Assembly (NCBI RefSeq): GCF_007990775.1 | Contig: NZ_BJXB01000022.1 | Span: forward strand, 37,631 to 101,630 | DNA from: Deinococcus cellulosilyticus NBRC 106333 = KACC 11606 | GTDB lineage: Bacteria > Deinococcota > Deinococci > Deinococcales > Deinococcaceae | Length of the DNA stretch: 64,000 nt | Direction: 5' to 3' | In this document: positions 15,119-23,654 of the stretch, piece after piece | Layout of the letters: every line of letters starts with the position of its first letter | How positions within the stretch are numbered: position 1 is the stretch's first letter | Position numbers and translations under genes: made by a program | Notes under the pieces: generated by a model | Told to the model about the DNA's origin: nothing | The model's input: only the letters and a program-made list of their open reading frames with translations | The model's database searches: none

Positions 15119-16912
15119 TCAATCGTCGTCATTGGACAGCACGGCAAGGAAAGCTTCCTGGGGAACCTCCACGGTACCGATCTGCTTCATGCGGGCTTTG
15201 CCCTTCTTCTGCTTGTCCAGCAGTTTCTTCTTGCGCGAAATGTCCCCACCGTAACACTTGGCAAGAACGTCTTTGCGGTAGGCTTTCACGGTGGCGCGGG
15301 CGATGATCTTGCCCCCGATGGTGGCCTGCACGGGAACGGCCCACATCTGTCTGGGGATCACTTCAGCCATCTTGTCGACGATTTTGCGGCCCAGAGAGTA
15401 TGCCTTGTCCTCGTGGATGATCACGGCGAGGGCATCCACAAGCTCGTTGTTGACCATGATGTCCACTTTCACCAGGTCGCCTTCACGGTAACCGATCTGC
15501 TCGTAGTCCATGCTGGCGTATCCGCGGGAGATGGATTTCAGGCGGTCGTGGAAATCGTAGAGGATCTCTGCAAAGGGCACCTCGTACAGCAGTTCCACCC
15601 GGCGGCCCGGGTAGTTCATGGTGATCAGGACACCCCGGCGTTCCTGCAGGAGTTGCATCACAGGCCCGACGTACTCTTCTGGCAGCATGATCGAGAGCTT
15701 GATGTAAGGCTCCTCGATCAGTTCAATGCGGTCACGGGTGGGGAATTCTGCAGGGTTCTGGGTTTCCAGCACGGTCCCGTCCGAGAGGGTCAGGCGGTAC
15801 ACCACGGCAGGGGCTGTGGCGATCAGGTCCAGATCGAATTCACGTTCCAGACGTTCCTGAACAATTTCTGCGTGCAGCAGTCCCAGGAAGCCGCAACGGA
15901 ACCCGAAGCCCAGAGCCTCGGAGGTTTCAGGTTCAAAGCTGAAAGCGGCGTCGTTCAGCTGCAGTTTTTCCAGCGCTTCACGCAACTTGCGGTAATCTTC
16001 CGTGCTGGTGGGGTAAAGCCCTGAGAACACCACAGGCTGAGCGGCTTTGAATCCGGGGAAGGGGGTGTCCGTGGGACGGTCCTTCTGGGTGATGGTGTCT
16101 CCGACCAGAGCATCATGGATGTCCTTGATGCTGGCCGCAACCCAGCCCACCGCTCCGGCTTTCAGTTCATCTCCGACCACCAGACCGGGAGAGAAAAAAC
16201 CCACCTTGTCCACATCGAAGGTCTTGCCGGTGGACCACATCATGATGGTGTCCTTGGGCCTCAGGGTCCCTTCGAGCACCCGGATGAAGCTGATCACGCC
16301 CTGGTAGGCATCGTAAAAGCTGTCAAAGATCAGGGCCTTGAGAGGGGCTTCGGGGTCTCCTGGAGGCTCGGGAATACGTTCCACAATGGCTTCCAGGATG
16401 TCCTCAATGCCAATCCCTGATTTGCCTGAAGCCAGGATGGCATCATCTGCAGAGATGCCGATGACTTCTTCAAGCTCTCTGGCTGCAGCTTCCGGGTCTG
16501 CGGCGGGCAGGTCGATCTTGTTGATCACCGGAATGATTTCCAGGTTGTTGTCGATGGCAAGGTAGGCGTTCACGATGGTCTGCGCCTCCACCCCCTGCGA
16601 GGCGTCCACAAGCAGCAGAACCCCTTCACAGGCCGAGAGGCTGCGGGAGACCTCGTAATTGAAATCCACGTGTCCGGGCGTGTCAATCAGGTTGAAGGTG
16701 TAGGAGATCCCGTCACTGGCTCGATTGTAGGTCAGGCGCACAGGTGTGCTCTTGATGGTGATGCCACGTTCACGTTCCAGTTCCAGGGTGTCCAGGGTCT
16801 GGTCGCGTTTGTCGCGTTCTCCCATCGCCCCGAGTTTTTCGAGGATGCGGTCTGCCAGGGTGCTTTTCCCGTGGTCGACGTGCGCGATGATGCTGAAGTT
16901 CCTTACGTTCAC
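15119..16912 (-). CDS. lepA: Elongation factor 4 (LepA)
   Basis: 597 aa ribosomal back-translocase GTPase, acting on stalled or mis-set ribosomes. GTPase motifs: AHVDHGKST (G1), RGITIKS (G2), DTPGHVDF (G3), NKIDLP (G4). The later domains, LepA-specific C-terminal part included, are full length, ending in an acidic NDDD. Start is GTG 16912 with no Shine-Dalgarno; TAAACT lies 8 nt upstream on the minus strand, so the mRNA is probably near-leaderless. Confidence 0.97.
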   Translation of the reverse strand: MNVRNFSIIAHVDHGKSTLADRILEKLGAMGERDKRDQTLDTLELERERGITIKSTPVRLTYNRASDGISYTFNLIDTPGHVDFNYEVSRSLSACEGVLLLVDASQGVEAQTIVNAYLAIDNNLEIIPVINKIDLPAADPEAAARELEEVIGISADDAILASGKSGIGIEDILEAIVERIPEPPGDPEAPLKALIFDSFYDAYQGVISFIRVLEGTLRPKDTIMMWSTGKTFDVDKVGFFSPGLVVGDELKAGAVGWVAASIKDIHDALVGDTITQKDRPTDTPFPGFKAAQPVVFSGLYPTSTEDYRKLREALEKLQLNDAAFSFEPETSEALGFGFRCGFLGLLHAEIVQERLEREFDLDLIATAPAVVYRLTLSDGTVLETQNPAEFPTRDRIELIEEPYIKLSIMLPEEYVGPVMQLLQERRGVLITMNYPGRRVELLYEVPFAEILYDFHDRLKSISRGYASMDYEQIGYREGDLVKVDIMVNNELVDALAVIIHEDKAYSLGRKIVDKMAEVIPRQMWAVPVQATIGGKIIARATVKAYRKDVLAKCYGGDISRKKKLLDKQKKGKARMKQIGTVEVPQEAFLAVLSNDDD

Positions 16913-16963
16913 CCAAGCAGTTTACTACGTTCCGGGTTGTTTCTGGAAAAGGATTTAAAGAGC

Positions 16964-16991
16964 GGTCAGCCCTCAGCAGTCAGCTTTCAGC
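16964..16991. repeat. Solitary heptad repeat (NNTCAGC x4)
   Basis: Units GGTCAGC, CCTCAGC, AGTCAGC, TTTCAGC in tandem, then GC, between lepA and the winged-helix gene. No inverted partner was seen nearby. Confidence 0.75.
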
Positions 16992-17041
16992 GCAAGACCC
17001 CGAAACCTTTCATCCCTGATCTGCGATTCAGGAATCCCACT

Positions 17042-18151
17042 TCAAAACCCAGAGAACTGCACCTGATTCTCAGTGCCCTCCTCTGCCACAAAATCCAGCA
17101 ATTTCAGGCCTTCTTGCACCAGCATGTCTCTGTCCTGCTTTGAAAAGGGCTGGAACATCTGCACCCTGAGCACATTCCCTTTCTGACCTTCTTCAACCTT
17201 CCATAGTCCTTGAACAAAACCATCGATCAGCACCGCAGAGCGGATGATCCCGTTGCGGGTGAAGACCTTTTCCTTTGCTGCAGCGTCCATCACACGGCTG
17301 CGGTCAAAGTGGGACAGCAACAGGTTGTCAAACTCTGGCAGAAAACGGGGTGAAATGGGCAGGTCGGGATCTGGCAGTGCAGCATCTGCCAGATCAAAAA
17401 GTTCTCTTCCCAGTTCGTCTCTGAAAGTGCGAAGTACACCCTGCCGCTCCTGCAATGCAGGTTTCAGGCTGGTGAGGCCACTCCAGACCGAAATGTCTTT
17501 GAGGGTGGCAGGTCCAAACGCCCCCAGATAACGCAGAATCAGTTGCCCCAGATCAGGCCGGGAAGCAACGGCTTCACCCAGGTACACTTCCCCTGGACTG
17601 AGCAGGGCCGATTTGTGGTGTCCCCAGGTTCCGGCAGGAGGCACATGGATCAGGCCCTCAAAATTCCTTGCTGCCTGTGCAAGTGCATGCGGATCATGGT
17701 CCGGCCAGACCTCCTGCAGTTTCAGCCCAAGATCCTGATTGTTCAGGGGCTGCTGCCTGAGGATTTCGCGTGCAGCAGCAGCCACTTCTGCAGGGTCCAG
17801 TCCGTTCAGCTGTTTCCCATAGCTGCCCCGGTATTGCCTTTCCAGTACAGGCTGAATCAGAGGCTTCAACTCCAGATAATCCTGTGCAGTCACCAGATGC
17901 AGGGTGGAACGCATCAGGGCAGCACGCACCACCTTGCGCTCCTCAATCAGGCAGGTCAGGTCCGCCTTGTGAAAATGCTCCAGACGGGCCCACAGGCCCA
18001 CGTAAGGCGGGTTGGGCATCTGGGCCTGCAATCCCACCAGATGCTGGATCAGGTCCAGAGGCATGGCATCTGAGCGCTGAATCAGGTGCTGTCTGTGCAG
18101 GGTGGCCCTGTTGAGGGCACGGACGCTCAGGACATCGGGTGAGGTGGGCAT
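17042..18151 (-). CDS. Winged-helix DNA-binding protein (HTH_42, AlkX/YcaQ-like)
   Basis: 369 aa. Family marks: NRATLHRQHLIQR, HLVGLQAQMPNPPYVGLWAR, ALMRSTLHLVTAQDYL, LGAFGPATLKDISVWSG and FDNLLLSHFDRSRV. Relatives include the interstrand-crosslink DNA glycosylase YcaQ and AlkX, so a DNA-repair role is plausible but unproven. In YcaQ a Q-x-D type motif is catalytic; GLQAQ is the matching region here. The start at ATG 18151 has a GGAGAG site; an earlier ATG (18190) is weaker. Confidence 0.82.
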   Translation of the reverse strand: MPTSPDVLSVRALNRATLHRQHLIQRSDAMPLDLIQHLVGLQAQMPNPPYVGLWARLEHFHKADLTCLIEERKVVRAALMRSTLHLVTAQDYLELKPLIQPVLERQYRGSYGKQLNGLDPAEVAAAAREILRQQPLNNQDLGLKLQEVWPDHDPHALAQAARNFEGLIHVPPAGTWGHHKSALLSPGEVYLGEAVASRPDLGQLILRYLGAFGPATLKDISVWSGLTSLKPALQERQGVLRTFRDELGRELFDLADAALPDPDLPISPRFLPEFDNLLLSHFDRSRVMDAAAKEKVFTRNGIIRSAVLIDGFVQGLWKVEEGQKGNVLRVQMFQPFSKQDRDMLVQEGLKLLDFVAEEGTENQVQFSGF

Positions 18152-18233
18152 CTTCTCTCCTTGATGGTTCAGTTTATCCTGACGGCACATGCACGGATCA
18201 CCCCCTCCAGACCAGAAGGGTTACCATGGACAG

Positions 18234-18671
18234 ATGAACATCCGTCCCCATCTGCTCCCGCCTGAACTCGACCTTGAACTCGTGGGACAGGTGGCTGAAC
18301 TTGCTGCCGATCTGCAGGACGAACCTGAAAACCCGGAATCGTCACGGCTGCTGGAGTTCAATCGGCTGACCGGGCAAAATTACACCCACAGTCATTTTCG
18401 TGGGCTTTCGGGGTCCATCGATGCACATGACTTTGCTGAGATTGCCCTCAGTCCTGTTGACCATTTCGAGGATGTACAGGATGAGGAGTTTCTGGAAATC
18501 ATCCGTTTTCTGCTGGAAGGTCTGGGGTCAGAGCGGGATCTGGGCTACTGGCTGGAATTCCTGCAGCGGCACCTCCCCCATCCTTCCCCAAGCGATCTGA
18601 TCTTTCAGGCAGAGCTTTCCCCTGAAGACATCTTGCACCAGCTGAAAACGTATCCTCCCATTGTGCTTTGA
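18234..18671 (+). CDS. Hypothetical acidic protein, 145 aa
   Basis: Not recognised. Very acidic (many Glu and Asp, e.g. DVQDEEFLEIIRFLLEG), helical, no signal or membrane segment. Start ATG 18234 is chosen because TACCAT ends 6 nt before it; the ATG 15 codons upstream lies before this promoter. Divergent from the winged-helix gene. Cytoplasmic; function unknown. Confidence 0.65.
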   Translation: MNIRPHLLPPELDLELVGQVAELAADLQDEPENPESSRLLEFNRLTGQNYTHSHFRGLSGSIDAHDFAEIALSPVDHFEDVQDEEFLEIIRFLLEGLGSERDLGYWLEFLQRHLPHPSPSDLIFQAELSPEDILHQLKTYPPIVL

Positions 18672-18750
18672 ATCCAGAAACAAACGGTGCTGAACTGCGG
18701 GTAAATGTTCCCCTCATGGCCCTTTGTGGCTGGTGTGCTACTTCTGGAAC

Positions 18751-20004
18751 ATGAAACGCCTGCTGATTTCTGCTGCATTGCTCTCTTCTTTTGCCTCTGC
18801 CCAGATTGCGTTGTTGCCGCTGGACAGCCGTCCGGTGAATCGGGTTTACCCGGTCAAACTGGCCTCCCTGAAAGACAAAGAAACCCGCGTCCTTCCCTGG
18901 TACCGTCTGGGAAGAGGTCAGACTTCGGGAGACATCGAGATCATGCATGAATGGATCATGCAGCAGACCGATGCAGAAGTGCTCATCGTTTCACTGGACA
19001 GTGTGGCTTATGGGGGTCTGGTCCAGTCCAGAGGGGTGGACCTGCCTGCAGAAACCGCCATCGAGCGCCTGAAAGTGGTGCGGGAATGGAAGGAGAAAAC
19101 CGGGAAACCCGTGTATGCCAGCATCACCATTCCCAGGCACCCCGATGCAAAATTCCGGGAACGCAACCTGACCGTGATCCGCGAGATGATGCAGTGGGCC
19201 AAAGAGGGGGTGTTCACCGACTTGCGGGTCACCTGGGACGATGCCGTGACAGGCTCCCCTGCCGTCAAAGAAGCAGAGTCCCTGAAGCCCTTGCTGGCCC
19301 CAAACATCCGCCTGTATCCGGGGGCAGACGAGGTGGCAAGTGCACTGGTCGCCAGTTACCTGAGTCCAGAACCCAGAACCCTGCGTGTGGTCTTCTCTGA
19401 CCCGGCAAAAGCAAAAGAAGTCATCAAGTACGACGGTCTCCCCCTGATTGACAGCGTGAAACTGCATGCAGGGAGTGTGGGTTTTCAGGTGGTGGAAGAA
19501 AACGCCGACCTGACCCTGTTTGTGTTCAACGGCTCAAAACAGGACCCAAGATTTACAGCCATTGCTCTGAACCGCCTGAGTGGCCCCCTCAGTGTGGTGG
19601 ACATCAACCGGGTGAACCAGGGCACCGTGCGCCTGTGGAAGGACCTCACCACCCTGAAACGCACCCCTGATCTCATGAGCCTCTCCGGGTGGGGCACCCC
19701 TGGCAACAACCTGGGCACGGCTCTCGCCCATGCCAAACTGGCCCTTTCTGGCGTGGACCCCGAGAAACAGCAGGAAACCCTGGCTTACGAGTACGCCAAC
19801 GATGTGCTTTTCAGTGCACTCCTCAGACCGGACATCCGCAAGCACTTCCAGGAAAACCAGATGGGATCAAAAGAAGCCTGGGAATACCTGCAGAAAGTCA
19901 TTCCAGAATTGAAACTCTTCTCTGGGTATGTGATCAAAGGGGCTGGACTCCCCTGGGACCGTTCTTTCGAGTGGGAATTTGATGTGGAAAAAGCAGAGCC
20001 CTGA
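18751..20004 (+). CDS. DUF4127 family secreted protein
   Basis: 417 aa. Signal peptide KRLLISAALLSSFASA. DUF4127 marks: IALLPLDSRPVN at the mature N-terminus, SLDSVAYGGLVQSR, TIPRHPDAKFRERN, VVDINRVNQGT and GWGTPGNNLGTALA. Function of the family is unknown; conserved Asp, Arg and Asn residues suggest a hydrolase-like fold. The start was set at the methionine beginning the signal peptide; an upstream in-frame ATG (18724) would spoil it. Monocistronic. Confidence 0.82.
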   Translation: MKRLLISAALLSSFASAQIALLPLDSRPVNRVYPVKLASLKDKETRVLPWYRLGRGQTSGDIEIMHEWIMQQTDAEVLIVSLDSVAYGGLVQSRGVDLPAETAIERLKVVREWKEKTGKPVYASITIPRHPDAKFRERNLTVIREMMQWAKEGVFTDLRVTWDDAVTGSPAVKEAESLKPLLAPNIRLYPGADEVASALVASYLSPEPRTLRVVFSDPAKAKEVIKYDGLPLIDSVKLHAGSVGFQVVEENADLTLFVFNGSKQDPRFTAIALNRLSGPLSVVDINRVNQGTVRLWKDLTTLKRTPDLMSLSGWGTPGNNLGTALAHAKLALSGVDPEKQQETLAYEYANDVLFSALLRPDIRKHFQENQMGSKEAWEYLQKVIPELKLFSGYVIKGAGLPWDRSFEWEFDVEKAEP

Positions 20005-20025
20005 ATTTGAGACACCCACCAACGT

Positions 20026-20070
20026 CCCCCTCCTCAGGGGGACAGCCTCGAACGCAGTGAGAGGCAGGGG
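20026..20070. repeat. CCCCC-GGGGG multi-hairpin repeat
   Basis: Hairpin CCCCC-TCCTCA-GGGGG (20026-20041), ACAG, second hairpin GCCTC / GAGGC (20045-20065) around AACGCAGTGA, then AGGGGG. Same build as the element at 15016-15069. It separates the convergent DUF4127 and EamA genes and may serve both as a terminator. Confidence 0.7.
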
Positions 20071-20085
20071 GTCAGAGGCAGGCGG

Positions 20086-20931
20086 TCATTTCTTCGCAGG
20101 CAGCGTTGTGACCAGCACTGCACCAAGCACCACCGCTGCGCCCACCAGGGCCAGTGGAGACAGAAATTCCCTGAACACCACTGCAGCAAGCAGGGCAGCG
20201 ATGACCGGTTCCAGGCTGGCAATCACGCTAGCCTGCACGGCTGGGATGCGTTTCAGGGCAGAACTGTAGGCCCAGTAAGCAAAGTAGGTGCTGACCACCC
20301 CGATGCAGATCAGGATGCCCCAGGCTGCCGGGGTTTTGCTGTGAAAGTCCACAAAGGGCAGGAGTCCAAGAGCACCCACCGGAAGGGCCAGGGCATACAG
20401 GCTGATCGGAGCGTACCTGTTGAAAAACAGTTTGCCGTACAGGTAGTACAGGGCATAGGTGAATCCTGCGAGCAGGCCCCAGCCCAGGCTCACGGCTGTG
20501 ACGTTCACCTTGCTGCCGCCTCCGAGGGAGATCAGGGCGACCCCCACAATGGTCAGGGTGACCAGCAGGGCATTGCGCAGCCCAAAGGCCTCTTTCAGAA
20601 AAAGTCGGGCCATGATGGCCACAAAGGCGGGCGCAGTGTACAGCAGAACACTGGCCAGGCTGACCCCTCCGGTGTTTACAGCAAGCTGGTATGAGCCGTA
20701 GAAAACACTGCCTCCCAGCAATCCGAACAGCACAGTGGCCCAGGCATCTCTGGATTTGAGGGGAGGGTCCTGGGAAAAGCGGCTGTGCAGAAAGTACAGG
20801 CTTCCGGCCATCACTGCCCGCCAGAAAGCGACCTCCAGAGGGGTGAGTCCCTGCTGGACCGCCAGTTTGCCGAAAATACCCAGAGTGCCCCAAAGGGCTG
20901 CAGCAGTCAAAAGAAGCACGTATGGCAGCAT
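20086..20931 (-). CDS. EamA/DMT-family transporter
   Basis: 281 aa, ten predicted membrane helices in two EamA repeats (first begins LLTAAALWGTLGIFGKLAV, second WGLLAGFTYALYYLYGKL), C-terminal lysines. The drug/metabolite transporter family exports amino acids or other metabolites; the substrate cannot be told. Starts one base after the DOMON-like gene ends, so the two are co-transcribed from the promoter at 21734-21762. Confidence 0.88.
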   Translation of the reverse strand: MLPYVLLLTAAALWGTLGIFGKLAVQQGLTPLEVAFWRAVMAGSLYFLHSRFSQDPPLKSRDAWATVLFGLLGGSVFYGSYQLAVNTGGVSLASVLLYTAPAFVAIMARLFLKEAFGLRNALLVTLTIVGVALISLGGGSKVNVTAVSLGWGLLAGFTYALYYLYGKLFFNRYAPISLYALALPVGALGLLPFVDFHSKTPAAWGILICIGVVSTYFAYWAYSSALKRIPAVQASVIASLEPVIAALLAAVVFREFLSPLALVGAAVVLGAVLVTTLPAKK

Positions 20932-20932
20932 G

Positions 20933-21727
20933 TCAGTCCAGGTTGGCTTTGTATTCGAAATTCTGCTTGCTGTCCTGTTTTGCTCTGCGGTTCATCAGGA
21001 CAATGGTGGAGATGACCACGCCCACCATGCCCAGTGTTCCCATGATCAGCAGAATCCAGGGTCGGAAATCCTGCAGGTCGCCCACAGGGGGGAGGGTGCG
21101 CTGGATGTAAGATCGGCTCTGGTCTCCCTGGGCCAGCACATCCACAGGTGCAGGCGGGTTGTTGAGGCGACTGGTGAGGTGGTAGGGATTGTTGTCGTTC
21201 ACCGGGGTCACCAGACCTGCGGGGGTGAGGGGATCAAACAGGCTGACCGTCACCCAGTATTCGTATTGCCCTGCTGGAATGGGGGTCTGCACCTTGATGG
21301 TGGTGCCAGAGGTGCTGACTTTGATGTCTTCCGGGTTCAGTTTCTCCGGGGTCAGTCTGGGCACCCGGTAAAACTCCTTGTTGAATCCCGAAAGGTGCAG
21401 GTGGTACTGCCATCCCTGTCCTGGAGGGGTTTCAAAACCTGTATCGCCCAGTGTGGTGCTGCCCCCCACCCGGGTTTTGATGAAGATGTCCAGAATGGGC
21501 GTGGAAAACCCCAGGGGTGCATCCAAAGGATTCGACAATCCCCCCAGACCAATGTCCAGGCTGAGTTTGCCGTCTTCATCGCTGGCCACGAAACTTCGCA
21601 GGTCCAGGCTGTTTCGATCGGTGGCACTTAAATTCTCAGGCAGATGGTAGGTGCCATCTCCCAACACGTCCCCGCTCGGGTCAGGGTAATTCAGTAGGAG
21701 GGTTGCAAGGACCGCAGAAATGAGCAC
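20933..21727 (-). CDS. DOMON-like (glucodextranase C-terminal type) membrane protein
   Basis: 264 aa. N-terminal signal or anchor (LISAVLATLLL), then a beta-sandwich resembling the DOMON-like binding module of glucodextranase (YPDPSGD, SLDIGLGGLSNPLDAPLGFS, LDIFIKT, GWQYHLHLSGF), then a C-terminal transmembrane helix (ILLIMGTLGMVGVVISTIVLM) and basic tail. Probably a surface ligand-binding protein, perhaps for sugar or heme. Start GTG 21727 is set by TATACT 6 nt upstream; a longer frame from ATG 21787 would span the promoter. Confidence 0.72.
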   Translation of the reverse strand: MLISAVLATLLLNYPDPSGDVLGDGTYHLPENLSATDRNSLDLRSFVASDEDGKLSLDIGLGGLSNPLDAPLGFSTPILDIFIKTRVGGSTTLGDTGFETPPGQGWQYHLHLSGFNKEFYRVPRLTPEKLNPEDIKVSTSGTTIKVQTPIPAGQYEYWVTVSLFDPLTPAGLVTPVNDNNPYHLTSRLNNPPAPVDVLAQGDQSRSYIQRTLPPVGDLQDFRPWILLIMGTLGMVGVVISTIVLMNRRAKQDSKQNFEYKANLD

Positions 21728-21733
21728 TCTGGC

Positions 21734-21762
21734 AGTATAAAACAAGAGGGTTAGAATGTCAG
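21734..21762 (-). promoter_or_regulatory. Promoter of the DOMON-EamA operon
   Basis: On the minus strand: -35 CTGACA (21757-21762), 17-bp spacer, -10 TATACT (21734-21739), 6 nt before GTG 21727. One of the best matches to consensus in the window. Confidence 0.75.
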
Positions 21763-21820
21763 GGGGCAGGATACAGGGCAAGCGCAAAGTCGCTGATGGG
21801 TCATTGTCGCTTGCAAAAGC

Positions 21821-21992
21821 TGTCAGCCATCAGCGCTCAGCGTTCAGCGCAGCAACACCTGTGTGCTTTCTGTTCAACCAGATCATGCGGCTGCTTTGCC
21901 CTGCAGGACGGTTCAGACTTTGCTGTGGCTTTTGGCAAAAGCATCCTTCCATCTTTTGCTGATGGCTGATCGTTGACCACTGATCGCTCATC
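21821..21992. repeat. Inverted heptad repeat element
   Basis: Left arm: TGTCAGC, CATCAGC, GCTCAGC, GTTCAGC (21821-21848). Right arm, inverted: GCTGATG, GCTGATC, GTTGACC, ACTGATC, GCTCATC (21958-21992). The arms are degenerate but can pair; about 110 bp lie between. It occupies the gap after the yvcK stop, upstream of the DOMON promoter. Confidence 0.75.
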
Positions 21993-22003
21993 CCCTCCAA
22001 AGC

Positions 22004-23344
22004 TCAGTGCAGGGTCCTGCGTCTGGGTGCGTACAGCTGCTCTGTGATGGCTCGGGACACCAGATAAGGGTCGTGCTGTCCATTGCCGATGGCCACCAGT
22101 GGAGCCCGTTCAACCCGACCCAGCCATTTCTCTGGAAGGGGGTCCTTGCTGAGTTCACGCGCACCCTCTTTCTGGTAACGGTTTAACACATCGCTCTGCA
22201 ATGGGCTGTCGTTGACCAGAATCACATCAGGGTCTCTGCCCATGTGGCGCACCAGCATGTCAATGTGTCCCTGCAGGCTGAGGTCGTCGGTTTCACCGGG
22301 TTCGGACATGATGTTGGTGACGTAAATGAGTTTTGCCTTGCTGTGCTGAATGGCCTTGCGCACCTCTGGAACCAGCACGGTGGGAATCAGGGAAGTGAAG
22401 AGGCTTCCAGGGCCAATCACGATCAGTTCGGCGTCCATCAGGGCGTCAATGACTTCCTGGGGGGCTCGCACTTCAGGTGGGTCCAGCCGGACACGTTCAA
22501 TGGCGCGGCCTTTGCGCAGTTCACCCAGCTGGCTTTCTCCAACAATCAATTCACCATTCTGCAGCTCTGAGACCAGAACCGCAGGGTCGTGGGTGGCGGG
22601 GAAGACCCGTCCGCGCACTTTGAGGATGTCGTTGAGGTCATGGGCAGCACCTTCAAAGTGGCCCCGTTCCTCAGAGAGGGTCGCCAGCATCAGGTTCCCG
22701 AAGGTGTGCCCCTGGATGCCTTCTCCCCTGCTGAAACGGTGCAGCAGCAGGCGGGCCAGCACAGGAGAATCTGAGAGGGCTGCAAAGCAGTCGGTCATGT
22801 CTCCGGGCGCAATCATCTGGAGGTCACGGCGGAGTTTGCCACTGCTGCCTCCATCGTCGGTCACGGCAACCACGGCAGTGATGTTGCTGGTGTATTCCTT
22901 GAGGCCGGAAAGCAGGTTGCTGAGGCCCGTTCCGCCTCCGAGGGCCACAATTTTGGGGCCTCTGGCCAGGGCATTGCGGGAGTACATGTGGTCTGCGGCC
23001 TGCGAGGGTTCGAGACCTGTGGCCTTCAGGAAGGTGCGGTTCAGTTTGTAGACGCTCCAGATGGCTCCAGTGAGGGCAAGCAGGGTCACGATCAGGCCCA
23101 CGGCCCACAGGGGCATCAGTTCAGGATTGGTGAAGCTGTTGAGGAACAAAATCCATTTGGTGGCAATGAAACGATAGGGACCTGTCCACACGAAGTGCAG
23201 GAAGCCCACCATCAGAACACTCAGGCTGAGGATCAGCAGGACAAAGTAACGCTTGACGTTCATGCCTGGAGTCAACCATTTGGCCACCCGACCTGCAGTG
23301 GCGGACCGTTCGCTGATGCGACGAACCTCATGGTGCCAATTCAT
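22004..23344 (-). CDS. yvcK: YvcK/CofD-family gluconeogenesis factor, membrane-anchored
   Basis: 446 aa. The C-terminal part (from about residue 130) is a YvcK/CofD Rossmann domain: VALGGGTGLSNLLSGLKEY, AVVAVTDDGGSSGKLRRDL, GHTFGNLMLATL, IGPGSLFTSLIPTVLV, YVTNIMSEPGETD. YvcK binds UDP-sugars and links carbon supply with cell-wall synthesis. Unlike Bacillus YvcK it has an N-terminal extension with two membrane helices (about 33-53 and 80-98). Ribosome site GGAGGA. Downstream of rapZ in the same direction, as in many bacteria, but 310 bp apart. Confidence 0.93.
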   Translation of the reverse strand: MNWHHEVRRISERSATAGRVAKWLTPGMNVKRYFVLLILSLSVLMVGFLHFVWTGPYRFIATKWILFLNSFTNPELMPLWAVGLIVTLLALTGAIWSVYKLNRTFLKATGLEPSQAADHMYSRNALARGPKIVALGGGTGLSNLLSGLKEYTSNITAVVAVTDDGGSSGKLRRDLQMIAPGDMTDCFAALSDSPVLARLLLHRFSRGEGIQGHTFGNLMLATLSEERGHFEGAAHDLNDILKVRGRVFPATHDPAVLVSELQNGELIVGESQLGELRKGRAIERVRLDPPEVRAPQEVIDALMDAELIVIGPGSLFTSLIPTVLVPEVRKAIQHSKAKLIYVTNIMSEPGETDDLSLQGHIDMLVRHMGRDPDVILVNDSPLQSDVLNRYQKEGARELSKDPLPEKWLGRVERAPLVAIGNGQHDPYLVSRAITEQLYAPRRRTLH

Positions 23345-23654
23345 GTGTCAATCCTCCATTTTTGACGTGCATGGCACGTGTTGCTTCAATTCAACGGGAC
23401 CGATTGTGTCTCTTTGACACCTGTCCACCGCTCCAAGGATAACCGAAAAACCGCCATGAAGATGTGAGCTGTCCTCTCCTCCCCTCAGAACCCTCAGGGG
23501 AGAGATGACACTTTTTCCATCCTGTAACGCTGTTCTTTACTGTACCTCTGAAACCTGACCAAGGCTAGAGACATTTCTCATGAAAGATTAACGGAGTTTC
23601 AGAAACTCGCTCATTCTGCTGCCAGATCAACCTGGAGGTCATCTGGCAACAGGG
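23345..23654. other. Intergenic region between rapZ and yvcK
   Basis: 310 bp without a gene. Just after the rapZ stop (minus strand) lie two hairpins: TGCCAGAT / ATCTGGCA (23620-23648) and GAGTT / AACTC (23594-23608). A third, CTCT(cct)CCCC / GGGGAGAG, lies at 23474-23504. None has a convincing T-run on the minus strand, so read-through into yvcK is possible. No clear promoter seen. Confidence 0.4.

Noticed and set aside
23474..23515. Hairpin plus T-run on the plus strand as a terminator.
   Set aside because: No plus-strand gene lies upstream; both flanking genes are on the minus strand.
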